Source of the DNA: Heligmosomoides polygyrus polygyrus | Lineage: Eukaryota > Nematoda > Chromadorea > Rhabditida > Heligmosomidae | Direction of reading: 5' to 3' | NCBI GenBank assembly: GCA_947396885.1 | Contig: OX377204.1 | Coordinates: forward strand, 40,075,975 to 40,139,974 | DNA: 64,000 nucleotides | In this document: positions 10,185 through 22,191 of the stretch, piece after piece | Layout of the letters: each line of letters opens with the position of its first letter | Position numbering within the stretch: the first letter of the stretch is position 1 | The notes under the pieces: model-generated | Seen by the model: only the letters and a program-made list of their open reading frames with translations | The model's database searches: none | What the model was told of the DNA's origin: nothing | Translations under genes and position numbers: made by a program

Positions 10185-12992
10185 CTTATCAGCGGCCAAT
10201 GTGAACGCGTTCTTGAACTTCTCAACTTCTTTTCTAATATCGTCAGAAGCGGCCACCAACGACTGAATGTGACCTGCAATCTTTTCTTCAGTAACTGTAA
10301 GTGTAATCATAATTATTGGAACAGCTCCCTTCCTGTTGCTGACTTTAATAAATCACGCTGTTTCTTTTGAATCAAAGAATAATTATCGTACCTATACTGA
10401 GTACCATCACGTGATCATCAGCAAGTGGTCCTTTGGGCATAGCCGCGTAACAGACGTCGCCTACACTAACCACCAGATGCTTTTCCACATCAACATTCGA
10501 CAAACAGAACCAACATGGAGCCGCCGGCATCTTCTCTCCAGAAGGGAAATCTGCAAAATGCACTGAAAACGCTCGATTTACGTAACCGGATGAATTTTTC
10601 GCTGGCACCCACCGTTTTTTCGCCGTTTCCTTCCTCCGCGATCGACCTTATCCTCGACCTCCTCCGACATGTCGAACCGGTAGCGATCAACGGTGTCGAA
10701 GCTCTTTGCTCGCAAAAGCTGCTCCCTGAATTGACACTCAGCTGTCTCAGCACATCGAGACAGAAACCAAAGTGGTTTGATACTTCGCCATAAAATCCTC
10801 CAGGATGTCCATGTAAGGAAATTCCGACGAATTGGGCGGCTGCATTATAAGTTCACTGCGAGACATCTTGCGCATCGGCTGTAACAAAATGAGAATTCCG
10901 TCGACATCAGCTAATTTTACTCGCGCAGTGGATTCCACACCTTGATGATAATGTGGAAAGTATTGAAGGCGCATTTTGCCTGCAATAACTTATGGAGCAG
11001 GCAATGAACTTATCAATGTCTCCCGTCTCCCAAACGGTCTTGCGTCAGCTGTCTGGCTCCAATGACGACGAAGTCTCTGCTGACCTACATTTGAACCAAA
11101 GACGGATTTTTGCTCTGCACATCCGTGCCTCTCGACTGCTCAGCCACATATTCTTTGAGCGTTGCAAAGCATAAAGAATGAAAATGTCAACGCTAATTTG
11201 TTAAAACTGTTAAGTCTCCTCAGAAATAAAATACATTGGGCTTCTTTAAGGACATTTGACTACCTCCCTGCAAGCGGTTGAAGAAGAGAGAAGCAGGAGA
11301 CTGCTAGTCATTCCCTCTTGGGATGCGTCTCGTATCCCGTGTCTTACTTCACGAAGGCTGTACTCTGTCCTACACACTGCGTCGTGGTGGCAAATGCACG
11401 AAATAACCAGCGTTTCACATCTCGCAGCTGAGTCTTCTGCAAGGTGCTCGACGACGAAGGGATTGAAGGCTTGGTCGGGCCGGATGGCAGCGCTATCTAA
11501 AATCGGTTAAGGGCAGACGCTCACCACTATACTACCGAGGATCGGAGAAGTACTGCTGAACAACGAAATGACCAAGATCTCAACCAATCCATAAACAAGG
11601 AACAGGGACAAACAGCAGAACTCTTTTCCCAATCTTTGATTTAGCGTATCTGACCCAGAATAATCATAGTCAGTTGTATAGAACATTGACTTTAAATAAA
11701 GAGGGAGCTGATTATAGCCTTCACTCCCAACCTCAGAAAATGCGCGGGGGGGGGGGGGGGGGGGACATACGCATAGAATTTAAGGACCGAACATGGATAA
11801 GGTTCGTCGGGACATCAAGACAAAGGCCGGACTCCCTTACTTCTGAAGAAACGATATGCTGGCTTTTTGTGAACCTCAAGCGGTCAGCACCTCACAGACT
11901 AGTTTGACACGAAACGTATGGACAGCTTAATACCCCGTTGCTCAAACAAATCGACTTCAAGCAAAAGTGGCGCCGAACTCTCTATCCGGTATTCTTGTTT
12001 CGCTCTATGCAGGCTCCATGAAAAAAAAACAGCCCTAGCAATGCCACCCACATTTTATCACCTCTTTTCATACCATCCCTTTTCCATCCTTGATAACTTC
12101 CACTGGAATTGGGAAGCGATCGACAACAAATCCAACCACTATGCACGCCAGTTCGCCAGCATTCTGCATCCATAGCGCTCAGCTATTGAAAGAACTGCTT
12201 CACACCTGGATATTGAAAGCGTACAGCCATTTCTGCTTCTTGTCGTTCGCTATCGGCGCTAAGCCGATGAATCGCGTTGTGTGCTGCGCTGGCTCAAGAA
12301 GCACTCGATGGTTCCTGCACAGTGGAGTCAGTTCAGTTGACTAGTTTAGCTTTCAGGGAATATAAAGACGCACCATCGCAGACGCAAGTGCATTTACCTG
12401 TAAGGTTGTCGCTCATAATGAACGCCCATGCCTGCGAAGTGATAGCGCGGCTTCAATCCGGACGCTAGGCGCGATATCAAGCGAGAGCCCTTGACCTCAG
12501 TTGAAGGTGTGTTGTGGGCATGCTTCCATACCTGCGATAAAGGGCGAAGCGATTATAGCAATATGACATGAAGAAGGTAACGAAGGAGATAGCGTACCTC
12601 GGCGGGCCATACCGATGTTAGTAGCACATCAACGCCTAGGAAGCCCGACTGAGTCCTTACCGGGAGCAGCAATTCCTAAATTTGGAGATTTCGGCGGCTC
12701 AAAATGTCTGAGATCAGCTCCCAGCAACCATAAAAATCGCCGCTACCTGCACATCTTCTCCACTGAACTGAAAGCTACTGGAGGAAGTTGACTCTACACC
12801 ACTAAGATAGGCAATCTGCAAGCCTGAGAGAGGACCGAAATTATCGAGATTTAAATGCTGACAAGAATATGAAAAGTAGAAACACACCACTGGCCGTGTT
12901 CAGTATACCACGCTTTCCTAGATAGGTGACACTGGAGGAGAATTCGATGGATTCCTCTGGGTAAAACGATGAAGTTGCTGATGAGCATGGAC
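10185..12992 (-). CDS. CWF19L1: CWF19L1-like splicing factor (CwfJ/Drn1 family), nine exons, both ends missing
   Basis: Exons on the minus strand: 12888-12992, 12747-12823, 12598-12675, 12398-12531, 12206-12314, 10784-10878, 10613-10725, 10392-10562, 10185-10273. All GT..AG phases agree. The product matches the Cwf19-like 1 family in order: [18 protein letters not shown] and [10 protein letters not shown] (Dbr1-like phosphoesterase part), [56 protein letters not shown], then the start of the CwfJ domain with [37 protein letters not shown]. Cwf19/Drn1 proteins act with the lariat debranching enzyme in spliceosome turnover. The first 70-80 residues should lie above 13000, across RTE copy C. The C-terminal HIT-like catalytic part should lie below 10185, where a CR1 LINE sits; neither was found. 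Confidence 0.93.
10879..12205. other. Large intron of the CWF19L1-like gene
   Basis: This 1.3-kb intron has a CAG-GTGTGA donor at its high end and a gttacag acceptor at its low end. It holds a SINE fragment (11270-11345), a run of 19 G at 11746-11764, and no further exon that I can recognise. The adjoining exons join in phase 0. Confidence 0.7.
11270..11345 (-). repeat. SINE 3'-part fragment
   Basis: Read on the minus strand, gacgcatcccaagagggaat with neighbouring bases resembles the end of the SINE at 15690-15980 (gcgcatctcaaaagggattg). Only this end is present. Confidence 0.45.
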
Positions 12993-13137
12993 CTGAAAAT
13001 TTCGAATGCGCACTGAACAGTGGGTTAAAGTCGTTTCTCTGAGGGGATGAGCAGTGTACTTCCACTTCCAGCATCGCGCCTTCGTGATTCTGTGTTCTCC
13101 AAAGAAGCACAGTCATTGGTAGGACACTTAAAAGCGT

Positions 13138-16100
13138 CTTGACTGTCCTAAGTCTCGCCCCGTACCTTCGGGCAGTCTGCCTGGCAGCCCGCAGTTCTTC
13201 GCCCGGACGACAGAGCCTGACTAGCTACCCAGTCACAGCAGCACTAAAGGGCCTCATTCCCCTCACCCCGAAAGAGCCCCCATTTCTGCAGCGATGGGAA
13301 GGACGAGTACGGAGAAGCTGCTAAAATCTCAGGGCCTAACCAGGCTGCGCAAATTGAGAAGGACTAGGATGATGATCTGTACTTACAACGCCAGCACGTT
13401 CGCCTCGAAAGCATCCGTCGAGCACTTCATGACGCAAGCCAGGAAGATCAAGTACGACGTCATCGGATGGCCGAGAGGAGAAGACACCATACCCTACACG
13501 CCGCCTACGACTCCGGAGAATACTGTTCCTCGGAATATGCGAGAGCAGGGGAGTACGTGGAGTTGGTGTTGTCGTCAACACGCACGTGGCCATGAGCATC
13601 GATTCGTATGAGTCTCTGACAACCCGAATCGGACGTCTGCGACTGAAGCAATGTGGCTCCGTGCCAGACTTGACTGTGTTCGTCGCGTATGACCCAATAT
13701 CTGACTACGACGACGAAGAGGTCGAAACCTTCTAGGTTTAGCTGAAAAGTTCTCTGAGGAAGATCACACCATCTACAAGGCGATCATTGGCGACTTCAAC
13801 GCAAAGATCAGGCCACGAAGGTCGCCGGAAAAACTTTATATCGGAACCCACGGTTTGGAGTGGAACGAGCAAGGTGAAAAGCTGTCTGTGTTTATCCCGT
13901 CGACGAAGACCATCCATGGAAACTCACAGTTCCAGAAGCCTCCCTCCCTACGATGGATCTGGGTATCCCCCGGTGGCCAGTTCCACAACGAGATCGACCA
14001 CATCATCTTCAATCGCAAGTATTGCCTGACCGATGTCTCTGTTCTCCCAAACTTGTACGCCGGATCGGACCACCGCCTCCTTCGCGCGAGGCTACGTTTT
14101 TCGCGTCAACGAGAGAAGGCCGCGAAGTTCAGGAAAAGAAGTCCCAGAACAACTATCAACTGGGACATCTACACCTCTCTTGCCGGTCCTTGGGAAGATG
14201 CCGTCACGGACAACATTAATAACGAAAAATACGACCGCTTCGTGCACCATCTCCACGATAGTGCTAAGGGAGCCGAGAGCTTGAAGACCACCGAAAGACG
14301 TCTGTCTCCGGAAACTCTCGATTTGATACGCCAGCGTGGAGTAGCACGAGCGTACGAGCGTCAGATAATTGCCAAAATAACTACCAACTTTCGTCCGAGC
14401 TTGCTAAGCTATGCAGAGCGGCGATAAAGGAAGATCTTAAGGAGAGAAGGGCGGAAGTGTTGCCTGAAGCTGCAGAGGCAGGGTTGAGCATACGCAATGC
14501 CCGCCGAGACTTCGCCAACTTCAAGACCAAGATGACCGCTCTCCGACGTCCTGACGGAACCGTCACCTCTTCCAGAAGGACCATGGAGAAGGTCATCCAC
14601 GACTTCTACTCCGATCTCTTCGATAGTCACGCCCGCCTTCCCCATGCCATGTTCCGTAGGAGGGATGCGTCGTTCCCTCTGTTCTCCCTTCCGAGATCCG
14701 ACACACCATCTCATCGGTGAAGAAACGTATAGCATCCGGTAAAGATCAATCAGACCCGAACACCTGAAGAACCTCCCGCCAACGCTCATCAGCACGCTGG
14801 CGCGGCTCTTCACGCGCTACCTGTCGGAGTGCAAGGTTCCATCTCAGTGGAAGACCAACAGCACCGTCTTGCTGTACAAGAAGGGAGACCCTTACAACAT
14901 TGGCACCTATCGCCCGATCTGCCTGCTGTCCGTAGTCTGCAAACTGTTCACTCAAGGGATCCTGAATAGGATTACCAGAACGCTGAGCGAAGGACAACCA
15001 TGTGAACAAGCAGGGTTTCGGAGAGGATTCAGCACGATGGACCACATACACACCATTACGAAGCTCATCGAAGTGTCGCGAGAGTACAAGCTGCCACTGT
15101 GTCTTACGTTCCTCGACCTGAAGAAAGCATTCTACTCCGTCGAAACTGAACTGGTCGTCGAAGCCCTGCTCACTCAGGGCGTTGCTCAGTGGATTAGAGT
15201 CCTTATAAAGATGTACAGTGGATTCACAACCACTCTCAAACGTCGTGCGCGAACTAGAATGGGAAGACATGGGAGTGAGGGTCGACGGCCGGCAGCTGCA
15301 CCATCTTCGCTTCGCTGACGACATCGTACTCAAAGCACCGAGCATTAGCCAGGCGGAGCGAATTCTGGCCGACTTCGATCGTGTATTTGGGAACGTTGGA
15401 CTGCAGCTGAATCTTACGAAGACGATGTTCATGAGGAAAGGCAAGTTTTTGATGCCCCATTCTCGCTCAACGGAACGAACATCTCCGAATGCTCCAGCTA
15501 TGTGTATCTGGGTCGCGAAATCAATATGGCCAACGACCTAGCGCCGTAGCTGAGCAGGAGGAAACGAGCGGCTTGGGGAGCTTTTAAGAGCGTCGAAGAA
15601 GTCGCGAAGAAGGCTAAGAATGTCTGGCTCCGTGCCCACCTATTCGACTCCACCGTTCTTCCTGCCATAACATACGCCTCAGAGATCTGCGTGTAGTGCA
15701 GTCGGAGGAGGCGCCGGCTGTCGCGTGCACCCGATACCAGGTTCCTGGTTCGGATTTCCCGCCCAGGCCAACCAAGCCTTCCATCCCTCCGGGGTCGGTG
15801 AATTGATACCAGACTTGTCTGGGAAGGATAAAGCGCTGACTTGTTCATCGGCTGGCCACCGCAAGTCATTGTATAGCCAAATACGCATTCAAGTCGCCTC
15901 CACGACATCCCGTGGAAGTAGAATGCGTGGCGCATCTCAAAAGGGATTGAGTAGCGCCGTCCTTTATCCTTTATCCTTATTCAGAGATCTGGGCCGTACG
16001 AAAGCAGGATGAAAACGCGATCAGCGTTACGCAGCGTGGAATCGAGAGGACGACGCTCGGAGTGACACGACTCACGCAATTGAGAGAAGGCCTCCAGAGT

Positions 16101-16160
16101 TCCGAGCTTCTTCGACTTCGAAGATCAGAGACGTTGTCACAAATCTTCATCTTGAGAACA
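13138..16160 (+). mobile_element. RTE-clade LINE, copy C (decayed, carries a SINE)
   Basis: This plus-strand RTE of a second family is broken by many stops. Endonuclease remnants are MICTYNASTF near 13372, the GDFNAK region near 13790 and AGSDHRLLRAR near 14058. RT remnants are YKKGDPYNIGTYRPICLLS near 14875, EQAGFRRGFS near 15005, LTFLDLKKAF near 15105 and HLRFADDIVL near 15300 (catalytic FADD). The sequence stops at 15689 for a 291-bp SINE and resumes at 15992 (..GPYESRMKTRS-like frame). The element lies in the intron between the lost 5' exons and exon 12888-12992 of CWF19L1, in antisense. Ends are approximate. Confidence 0.85.
15690..15980 (+). mobile_element. tRNA-derived SINE with 11-bp target duplication
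   Basis: The insert is flanked by tcagagatctg at 15679-15689 and 15981-15991. Its head contains TAGTGCAGTCGG at 15694-15705, a perfect match to the tRNA A-box consensus TRGYNNARNNGG. A B-box-like ggttcggattt follows at 15747-15757. A unique body follows with the core gggtcggtgaattgatacca. The 3' end is a short tandem tttatcc repeat. Removing the insert restores the RTE sequence of copy C. Other copies or pieces lie at 11270, 29428, 31345, 33575, 55600, 55745 and 63080. Open frames through it are not genes. Confidence 0.9.
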
Positions 16161-16739
16161 ATAACAAACTGAACAACAACAAATATAATAATAACCAGCG
16201 TCCGTCGAACACGTTGAAAAGAATGCCCACTACAGATCGATTGACGCCTTGTTGAGTATCAGTCACATCCCAGTACAGCACTCACGAAAATGTCCGCAGC
16301 ACTCCTGCTCCGTCTAGGATTCTCTCCACAACCCATTGCAGCTCGTGAAGCCTAATCGAATTTCTGACGATTCTGTCCAGTCGTCGTGCTTTAAGCCATG
16401 AGGTGTGATGAGTTTCGGAAAGGGTGACTTAGGACAAAAAATACTATCCTCCCCTGCATACTGTAGTATGGAAACTGGTCAAAGCACTGCCGAAAATGGA
16501 GGACCAAGGAGCAAGACTTGATTGAAGGCGTAGTTGAATCAAGTATAGGTCTTCCAACATTCTTCGCTGACCTGCTTTGGTCCACCGCTGAAAATCGGAG
16601 GACCTGGGTAGGTAGAAGTCGCTTAGTAACCCAGCGCGCGAAGTATGTATGTTCTTGAGAACAAAGTAAACAATTTCCAAATCCAAAGCGTCTTCCAGAC
16701 AATGATTGACCATTCAATAATATCGGTTAATATTGATTG
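16160..16739. other. Unassigned stretch
   Basis: Minus-strand frames at 16391-16717 are open but match nothing I know. No repeat boundary or exon was recognised. Confidence 0.35.
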
Positions 16740-16975
16740 TCTAATGGAAGCTTTACCATGGTGGCTGATTACCTGGTCGACCTTCCGTCGGCCATCATAA
16801 TCACGGAGCAGCCACCCCGATCTATTAAGTCTGAGAGAGAGCAGGTGAAACGATTGATAATAGCGATGGATATAAGGTCTGAGAGGAAACCTATATCAGT
16901 GCTCAAAATATCAATAATGTCGGTCGATATTGATTGCCTGTGAGAAAATTCGTCATGGTGGCTGATTTCCTGATC
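16740..16975 (+). repeat. Dispersed repeat, left piece, interrupted by the element at 16976
   Basis: It carries gtcggccatcataatcacgg at 16788 and later blocks (gattgataatagcgatgga, gtcggtcgatattgattg) that recur at 20192-21560. The phrase ggctgatt.cctg.tcgacc at 16763 shows what the interrupted copy at 16960/20192 looked like before insertion. Confidence 0.65.
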
Positions 16976-17085
16976 GGCCTATGTTATACTTCGGCGACTC
17001 GTCACCGACGCCAACGTTGCCACAGACGTCGTCGGGGGAACATTGGAGCGCAGTGTACTAATAGAAGTAGGGGACAGTATTGAGC

Positions 17086-19432
17086 TTCTTCTTCTTCAGC
17101 GTTTGTCCAAGACCTCTTGCGGACGCTGTCTTCTTTCCCATGCAGAACGTGGCCGTACCATTGCAAGCGAGCTTCAGCGCTCAGCGCTGTACGTCGGCAC
17201 TCAGCGCTGTACGTCGGCTGGATGACTGCTCTGTAGATCTTCGATTTCAAGCACTCCGGTACCTTTCTATGGCAGAGCACGCCAGCCAACGAGCACCACA
17301 TGGACCAAGCTGCACTCACCGTGGATTCACTTCAACCATCAGTTTGCCGTCAGACGCTATTGCTGATCCAATGTACTTAAAGACTGAAGTGCGTCGGAGC
17401 TCAATGCCACTAACCTTGATGCAGGAGGACTCGGTAACGTCCGTGGATAAGTACTCGGTCTTTTTGACGTTCAATCTGAGTCCAAAACGCTCCAAGCAAT
17501 CACTACAAACTTGCACCTGCCGCTCGGGATCATCTTTATCTTCGCAAGCGAGCATCATGTCATCAGCATGAAGCAGCGTCCATGGGACGGGCTTCTGAAG
17601 ATCTCGTGGGATGGCATCCATGACGACAACAAAGAGGAATGGAGAAAGCGCAGAACCCTGGTGCACTACAACAGAGATGGGAAACTCCATCGAGGTTCCA
17701 GCTGCAGCTTCCACTCTACTCTTTGGGCAAGAGTAGAGCATCCGCACCCACTCTGTGAGTTCCTCAGGTACGTTGTGTTGTCGCAAGGCGTACCATATAA
17801 GCTCACGCGGTACGCGGTCGAAGGCCTTCTCCAAGTCGAGAAAGGCTATATGCACCGGCTTCTGTTTCTCGCGATGCTTCTCCACCAGGAGGCGGGCGAC
17901 GTGTATAGCACCAATGGTCCCACAACCAGACACAAAGCCGCACTGGTTGTCGGAGAGCTTGACGATCTCATGAATTCGACTATCGAGAATTCGCTCGAAG
18001 ATCTTTATGCTGTGTGAAAGCAAGCGAAGTTGACGGTAATTGGAGCAGTCTGCAGGACTGCCCTTCTTCTTCCAAATCGGAATCGTCGTACTGTTGTGCC
18101 AACACTCAGGTATCTTCTCCCTTACTACCTGGTTGAAGAACTTAGCCAACCACTCAGCAGGATACCAGAGCTTCGACTTCCAGACATCGACTGCCAGATC
18201 ATCCGGTCCTGTCGCCTTACCGGGCTGCATCTTCTTTAGAGCCACTTCTATTTCCTCCACGGTGATCTTGTGAACGGGACCGTGAATCCACAGAAGGGAT
18301 GGCCGGATGAGGAAATTCCATAGTGGAAATTTCCTTAAAGTAATCATGCCATCACTTCAGCGCCTTTTTGTGGTCTGTCAGAAGATGGCCGCTCTCATCA
18401 CTGATGTCAAAGAACTTTTCAATATCCTCAATTTGGCGATGGCGGGTCTTACCAAGTCGGTACAAATACCGCTCACCATCGCTCGACTTGAGCTTTCGGT
18501 AGACATCACCATAATGAGTGGCTCTAGCAACAGCCGCGGCTTTCTTTGCAGCCTTTTTCGCCCTCTGATACATCTGCCAGTTGTCGGCTGTTCTGTCGCC
18601 TAGAAACACATGATACAGCGACTTCTTCTCTCGAACCTTCGCTTTTACATCGTCCGCCCACAGCCATGTTTGCTTGTCGACATTGCGTCGACCAGGCTTC
18701 GTAGTGCCGAGTTCCAACCTTGCAGCTTGGCGTATCGCGTCGGTTGCTTTCTTCCAAGTTTCATCGACAGTCGTAACTGTCGGTAACCACACGCCAGAAA
18801 TCACAGCTGCTTCCTTCTCTCTCATTCGCCGCCATTTGATTCTTGTCAGCACAGCATCGCTCGACCTGCTTCAGCCTCGGAGGGGTAATCTTAAAGACGC
18901 AGATCAGCGGCCGGTGCTGTGGGGCGACCGTCTCGTACGGCACGACCTTCGCGTCTGTGACAATAATTCGGTCGAAATTTTCGGAAGACGGTGTTCCCAA
19001 TGGTGAGGCTATGCGATTCCGCATACTCTAGAATACGCTCACTATCGGCGTTACGAGACCCGAAAACACCATGACAGCTGTACCAGTCCTTCGCAGCACC
19101 TACGTGCGCATTAAGGTCAGCAGCGACTATGATGACATCTTTCGGCGGCACCTCTACTGTCTTCCCATCAACCAGGGTCCAAAACTCTTCCTTGGCTTGA
19201 TCGGAGCAGCCACTCTGCGGAGCATACGCAGAGAAGAAGTGGTAGAGTCGCTCCTTAGCGGCGACAACCATCTTCATCAATCGATCGTTAAAGCGCTCAA
19301 CCCTTGCAATCGAGTCACGAAATCGTTCGGAGACAATTATTCCGCCTATCGCCTGCATTCGAATGTCCGTGATTAGCTTAGCTCGCACAGCGAGCAGTTT
19401 CCAGTGGAGGAACGGACATCGCCACCACGGAC
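17086..19432 (-). mobile_element. RTE-clade LINE, copy B (internally deleted)
   Basis: It is bounded by an 11-bp direct repeat cagtattgagc at 17075-17085 and 19433-19443. It belongs to the same family as copy A, with near-identical terminal sequences, but is about 0.73 kb shorter. The first third of the endonuclease is missing, and the frame enters at GGIIVSERFRDS near 19360. The RT frame 17316-18347 retains ALKKMQPGKATGPDD, FLDLEKAFDRVPRE and LLHADDMML (motif C, with H in place of Y). Frame breaks occur near 18350, 18890 and 17320. Confidence 0.88.
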
Positions 19433-19443
19433 CAGTATTGAGC

Positions 19444-20150
19444 ATTTAACGACTATTGATTTAGCGATCTAACGAATTTACCGGCATTTTCCTTAAATTT
19501 TTTTTTGGAGTTTAGCAAAGGCCTTTTTCGTTCAACCACATTGAAATTAAATTTACGCGAAATTTTCTGAATTCACAGAAAAATTTAACTCTCAATTAGT
19601 GTAAACTGTATTTCGAAAAAGCGAGGTTTGCTGTATCATTTGAGAAAGCGAGGAAATACTACTTATTTGAATCAGTATCTCTACCGCAGTTTCGTATATT
19701 TCTGTTTCAAGGCCGTCTTTCATATTTTGGCTGCTCAGTATCAGTTATTCGCAATTCTTCACCGTTCTCTTCACGTTTTATTCTGTGTTATTTCCTCGGC
19801 AAGACGCAAAAATGCCTAGAAAACGCGAATAAAACCGGTGAGAACGACAGAGAAGCGAAGAAAGGTGACAAAGCGAAGGGAACATAAGGATTAGGCTCGC
19901 ACTCCCTCCTCAAACACTCAGTGTTTCAGCAAGCTGAACAGATTTTCGTACAGCATTAGGTATTGGTTGTGAGACTAACCATAAAAGACCGTTGAGAGTA
20001 AAAATGACACCATTGGTGTCCGCGAGACGGGTGTTTTTGCACTTCTCCATTTCGTAACTCAAGGTCCGGTGGAGATGATGGCAGTGCCGGGAACGAAGAA
20101 CCAACCCACAATCGAAAGACTCCATCAGAGGAGCTCCCGGCGGCGCCGCC
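19444..20150. other. Internal part of the inverted-repeat element
   Basis: No exon is recognised here. The stretch is A/T-rich up to 19900, then moderately GC-rich with ggcggcgccgccggcg palindromes near 20140. Confidence 0.4.
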
Positions 20151-20191
20151 GGCGACGTCGGCGACTCGTTGCCGAAGTATAACATAGGCCA

Positions 20192-21920
20192 TCGACCATC
20201 CGTCGGCCATCATAATCACGGACACCCACCCAGATCGATCAAGTCTGGAGAGAACCGATACCAACGCTCAAGAATGGATAGCGACTATAGTAGGATCGAC
20301 TGCCCGATCGAAACACCTTTTACCTAGTCGGCCTCCCGTCGGCTATCATAATCGCTGAACACCCACTGCGTTGAACTTTTTAAGTGCATGGCGCGATTCA
20401 GTCTTTTGATGTGCCCTGTGAACTTTGAAATGAAATCGAAAGTCTTCCAAATCGAGACGAGCTAGATTGTTTGATCGAGATCTGAGCTAATCACGCAACA
20501 CCCACTCCGATCGATGAAGTCTGAGTGGCAGTAGTTTACAGAACGTTTAGACGATCATTATCAATCAATATTATCGACGTTTAAGTAGTGCTATCGTTTC
20601 TCTTTCAGAATTCATAGATCTTTGTCATAATCAAGCAACACCCACCCCGGTCGATTAAGTCAGAGAGAAATATCATTAAATGGGTTGATATAGATTGTCT
20701 GAGCTCGAGGTCTGAGCTAATGACGCAACATCCACAGCGATCGGTTAAGTCAGAGAGGAACATCAATATATCGGTTGATATATACCATTTTCACGTCGAG
20801 TTGGACAGTTCTGAAATCAAATTGGACAGTTTTCACGTCAAATTGGACACTCTTCTAAGCTAATCTAAGACTTTTCAAATCAAAGAGAACTCTTCGAATT
20901 TGAAATAAGCATCTTTCATATTAAACTAGAGAGGACTCTCCAAATGTGTTAGGGTAATTTTTGTTCGAGGAAAATTTTAGTATAACTTTATTTGAAGTTT
21001 TAATTTAGTTCCCAATGAGAGAACCTCTAGTTTGAAATTTTATAAAAGTTTTATTTGTTGAGGAAAAACAATGAATTAAAGCTTGTTTTGAAGAGCAGGA
21101 AAGCGTCCATTTTATATTGCCAAAACAGAGAATGCGCCATGCCCCGTCCAAAAATTAGCGATTTTCATTCGATTGATAGCAAAATTTCTGTTTGCGTGCA
21201 GTTTCACACCTGCAAACGGTGTAACACAAATAATTGTAGTAAACACACATATTCTAACTTTCTTGTCAATCAAATAAACGTTGCGTTGAACTTTTTGAGT
21301 GCATGGGGCAGTCTTTTGCTGTGGCCTGTGAACTTTGAAATCAAACTGAATGTCTTCTAAATCGAGATGAGGTAATTGTCTGACGGCGATCCAATAACGC
21401 AACACACACCCGATCGATTAAGTCTGAGAGAGAACCAATAACACAGGTGAAACGATCGATAATATCGATCGATATAAGATCTGAAGGGAAGCCAATATTT
21501 ATCTGATAGACCTTGCGTCGGCCATCGTAATCACACAACACCCACCCGGATCGATTACGAGTGAGTCCATCAAACGAACGTTACGTTGAACTTTTCGAGC
21601 GCATGGCGCAATCCAGTCTTTCGACGCAGATTTTTTCTCAAAAAATAAATAAATATTCTAACAATCTTGAAGACCCTGCAGTTTAATCTGTAAGAAGCTC
21701 GTCTCGATTTGGAAGACGTTAAATTTGATTTCAAAGTTCATCGGGCAGCTTGGAAAAGTGTCCAATTTGGTTTGAAAGCTGTCCAATTTGAGTGGAAGCG
21801 TCATGGTCGTAAACACCTCGTGGTAGTAAACACCACCGGCAGCAGTGGCTGGCTGCCACGCTGCCACATTGTGGTGTTCACGGTTGGCGACGGCGGTACG
21901 ACGAACGGCTGGATATAGCC
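20192..21920 (+). repeat. Field of diverged dispersed repeats
   Basis: Recurring phrases include gtcggccatcataatcac, cccgatcgattaagtctgag, gttgaactttttgagtgcat (20370, 21278, 21580), gtgaactttgaaatcaaact (20418, 21328) and several versions of aaattggacagttttcacgt (20800-20850, 21755-21790). The same units occur at 4900-5260 and 16740-16975. No coding sequence is visible. The arrangement suggests repeated insertion or tandem growth of one non-autonomous family. Confidence 0.6.
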
Positions 21921-22107
21921 TCAATTGTCACCAGCCGCTAGGAACGTCACCGGTCGCTGGGAATTTCACCACTCAGTAATTCATGCCTCTCTGCTTTGTA
22001 TAATAGGACTACAGCATCAATACTTTGTCGCAAATCCTTTGCAGAGAGCACAGCTTGGCATCGGCGTGGCATTGACTCGATGAGCTTGCCGATGTTCTCC
22101 TGTGGGG

Positions 22108-22114
22108 TATATAT

Positions 22115-22173
<59 letters not shown>

Positions 22174-22191
22174 TATGTATATGTATATATA
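22108..22191 (+). repeat. (TTTA)n microsatellite, left part
   Basis: About seventeen TTTA units are followed by a short tatatg stretch. The tract resumes at 23431-23462 on the other side of the mariner element, so the transposon appears to have landed within one microsatellite. Confidence 0.9.

Larger units (their letters stand above)
16976..20191. mobile_element. Terminal-inverted-repeat element (GGCCTATGTTATACTTCGGC ends) carrying RTE copy B
   Basis: The left end GGCCTATGTTATACTTCGGC begins at 16976. Its reverse complement ends at 20191, and the match extends about 37 bp with few differences. The flanks read cctgATC and ATCgacc, and a paralogous uninterrupted copy at 16763 reads cctggtcgacc, so a 3-bp duplication is likely. 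Without the RTE copy B inside, the element would be about 0.86 kb with no coding capacity, i.e. a MITE. The end sequence is shared with the small element at 39369-39416, which is flanked by TAA. Confidence 0.7.

Noticed and set aside
10747..10974. Reading the CWF19L1 exon upstream to 10974 without a splice
   Set aside because: The true upstream exon was found at 12206-12314 (..LYAFNIQ) and joins in phase to 10878 after gttacag; the extra frame is intron.
15725..16012. Open frame WFGFPAQANQAFHPSGVGEL.. as a gene
   Set aside because: It lies wholly inside the SINE and recurs in degraded form at the other SINE copies; it is a repeat by-product.
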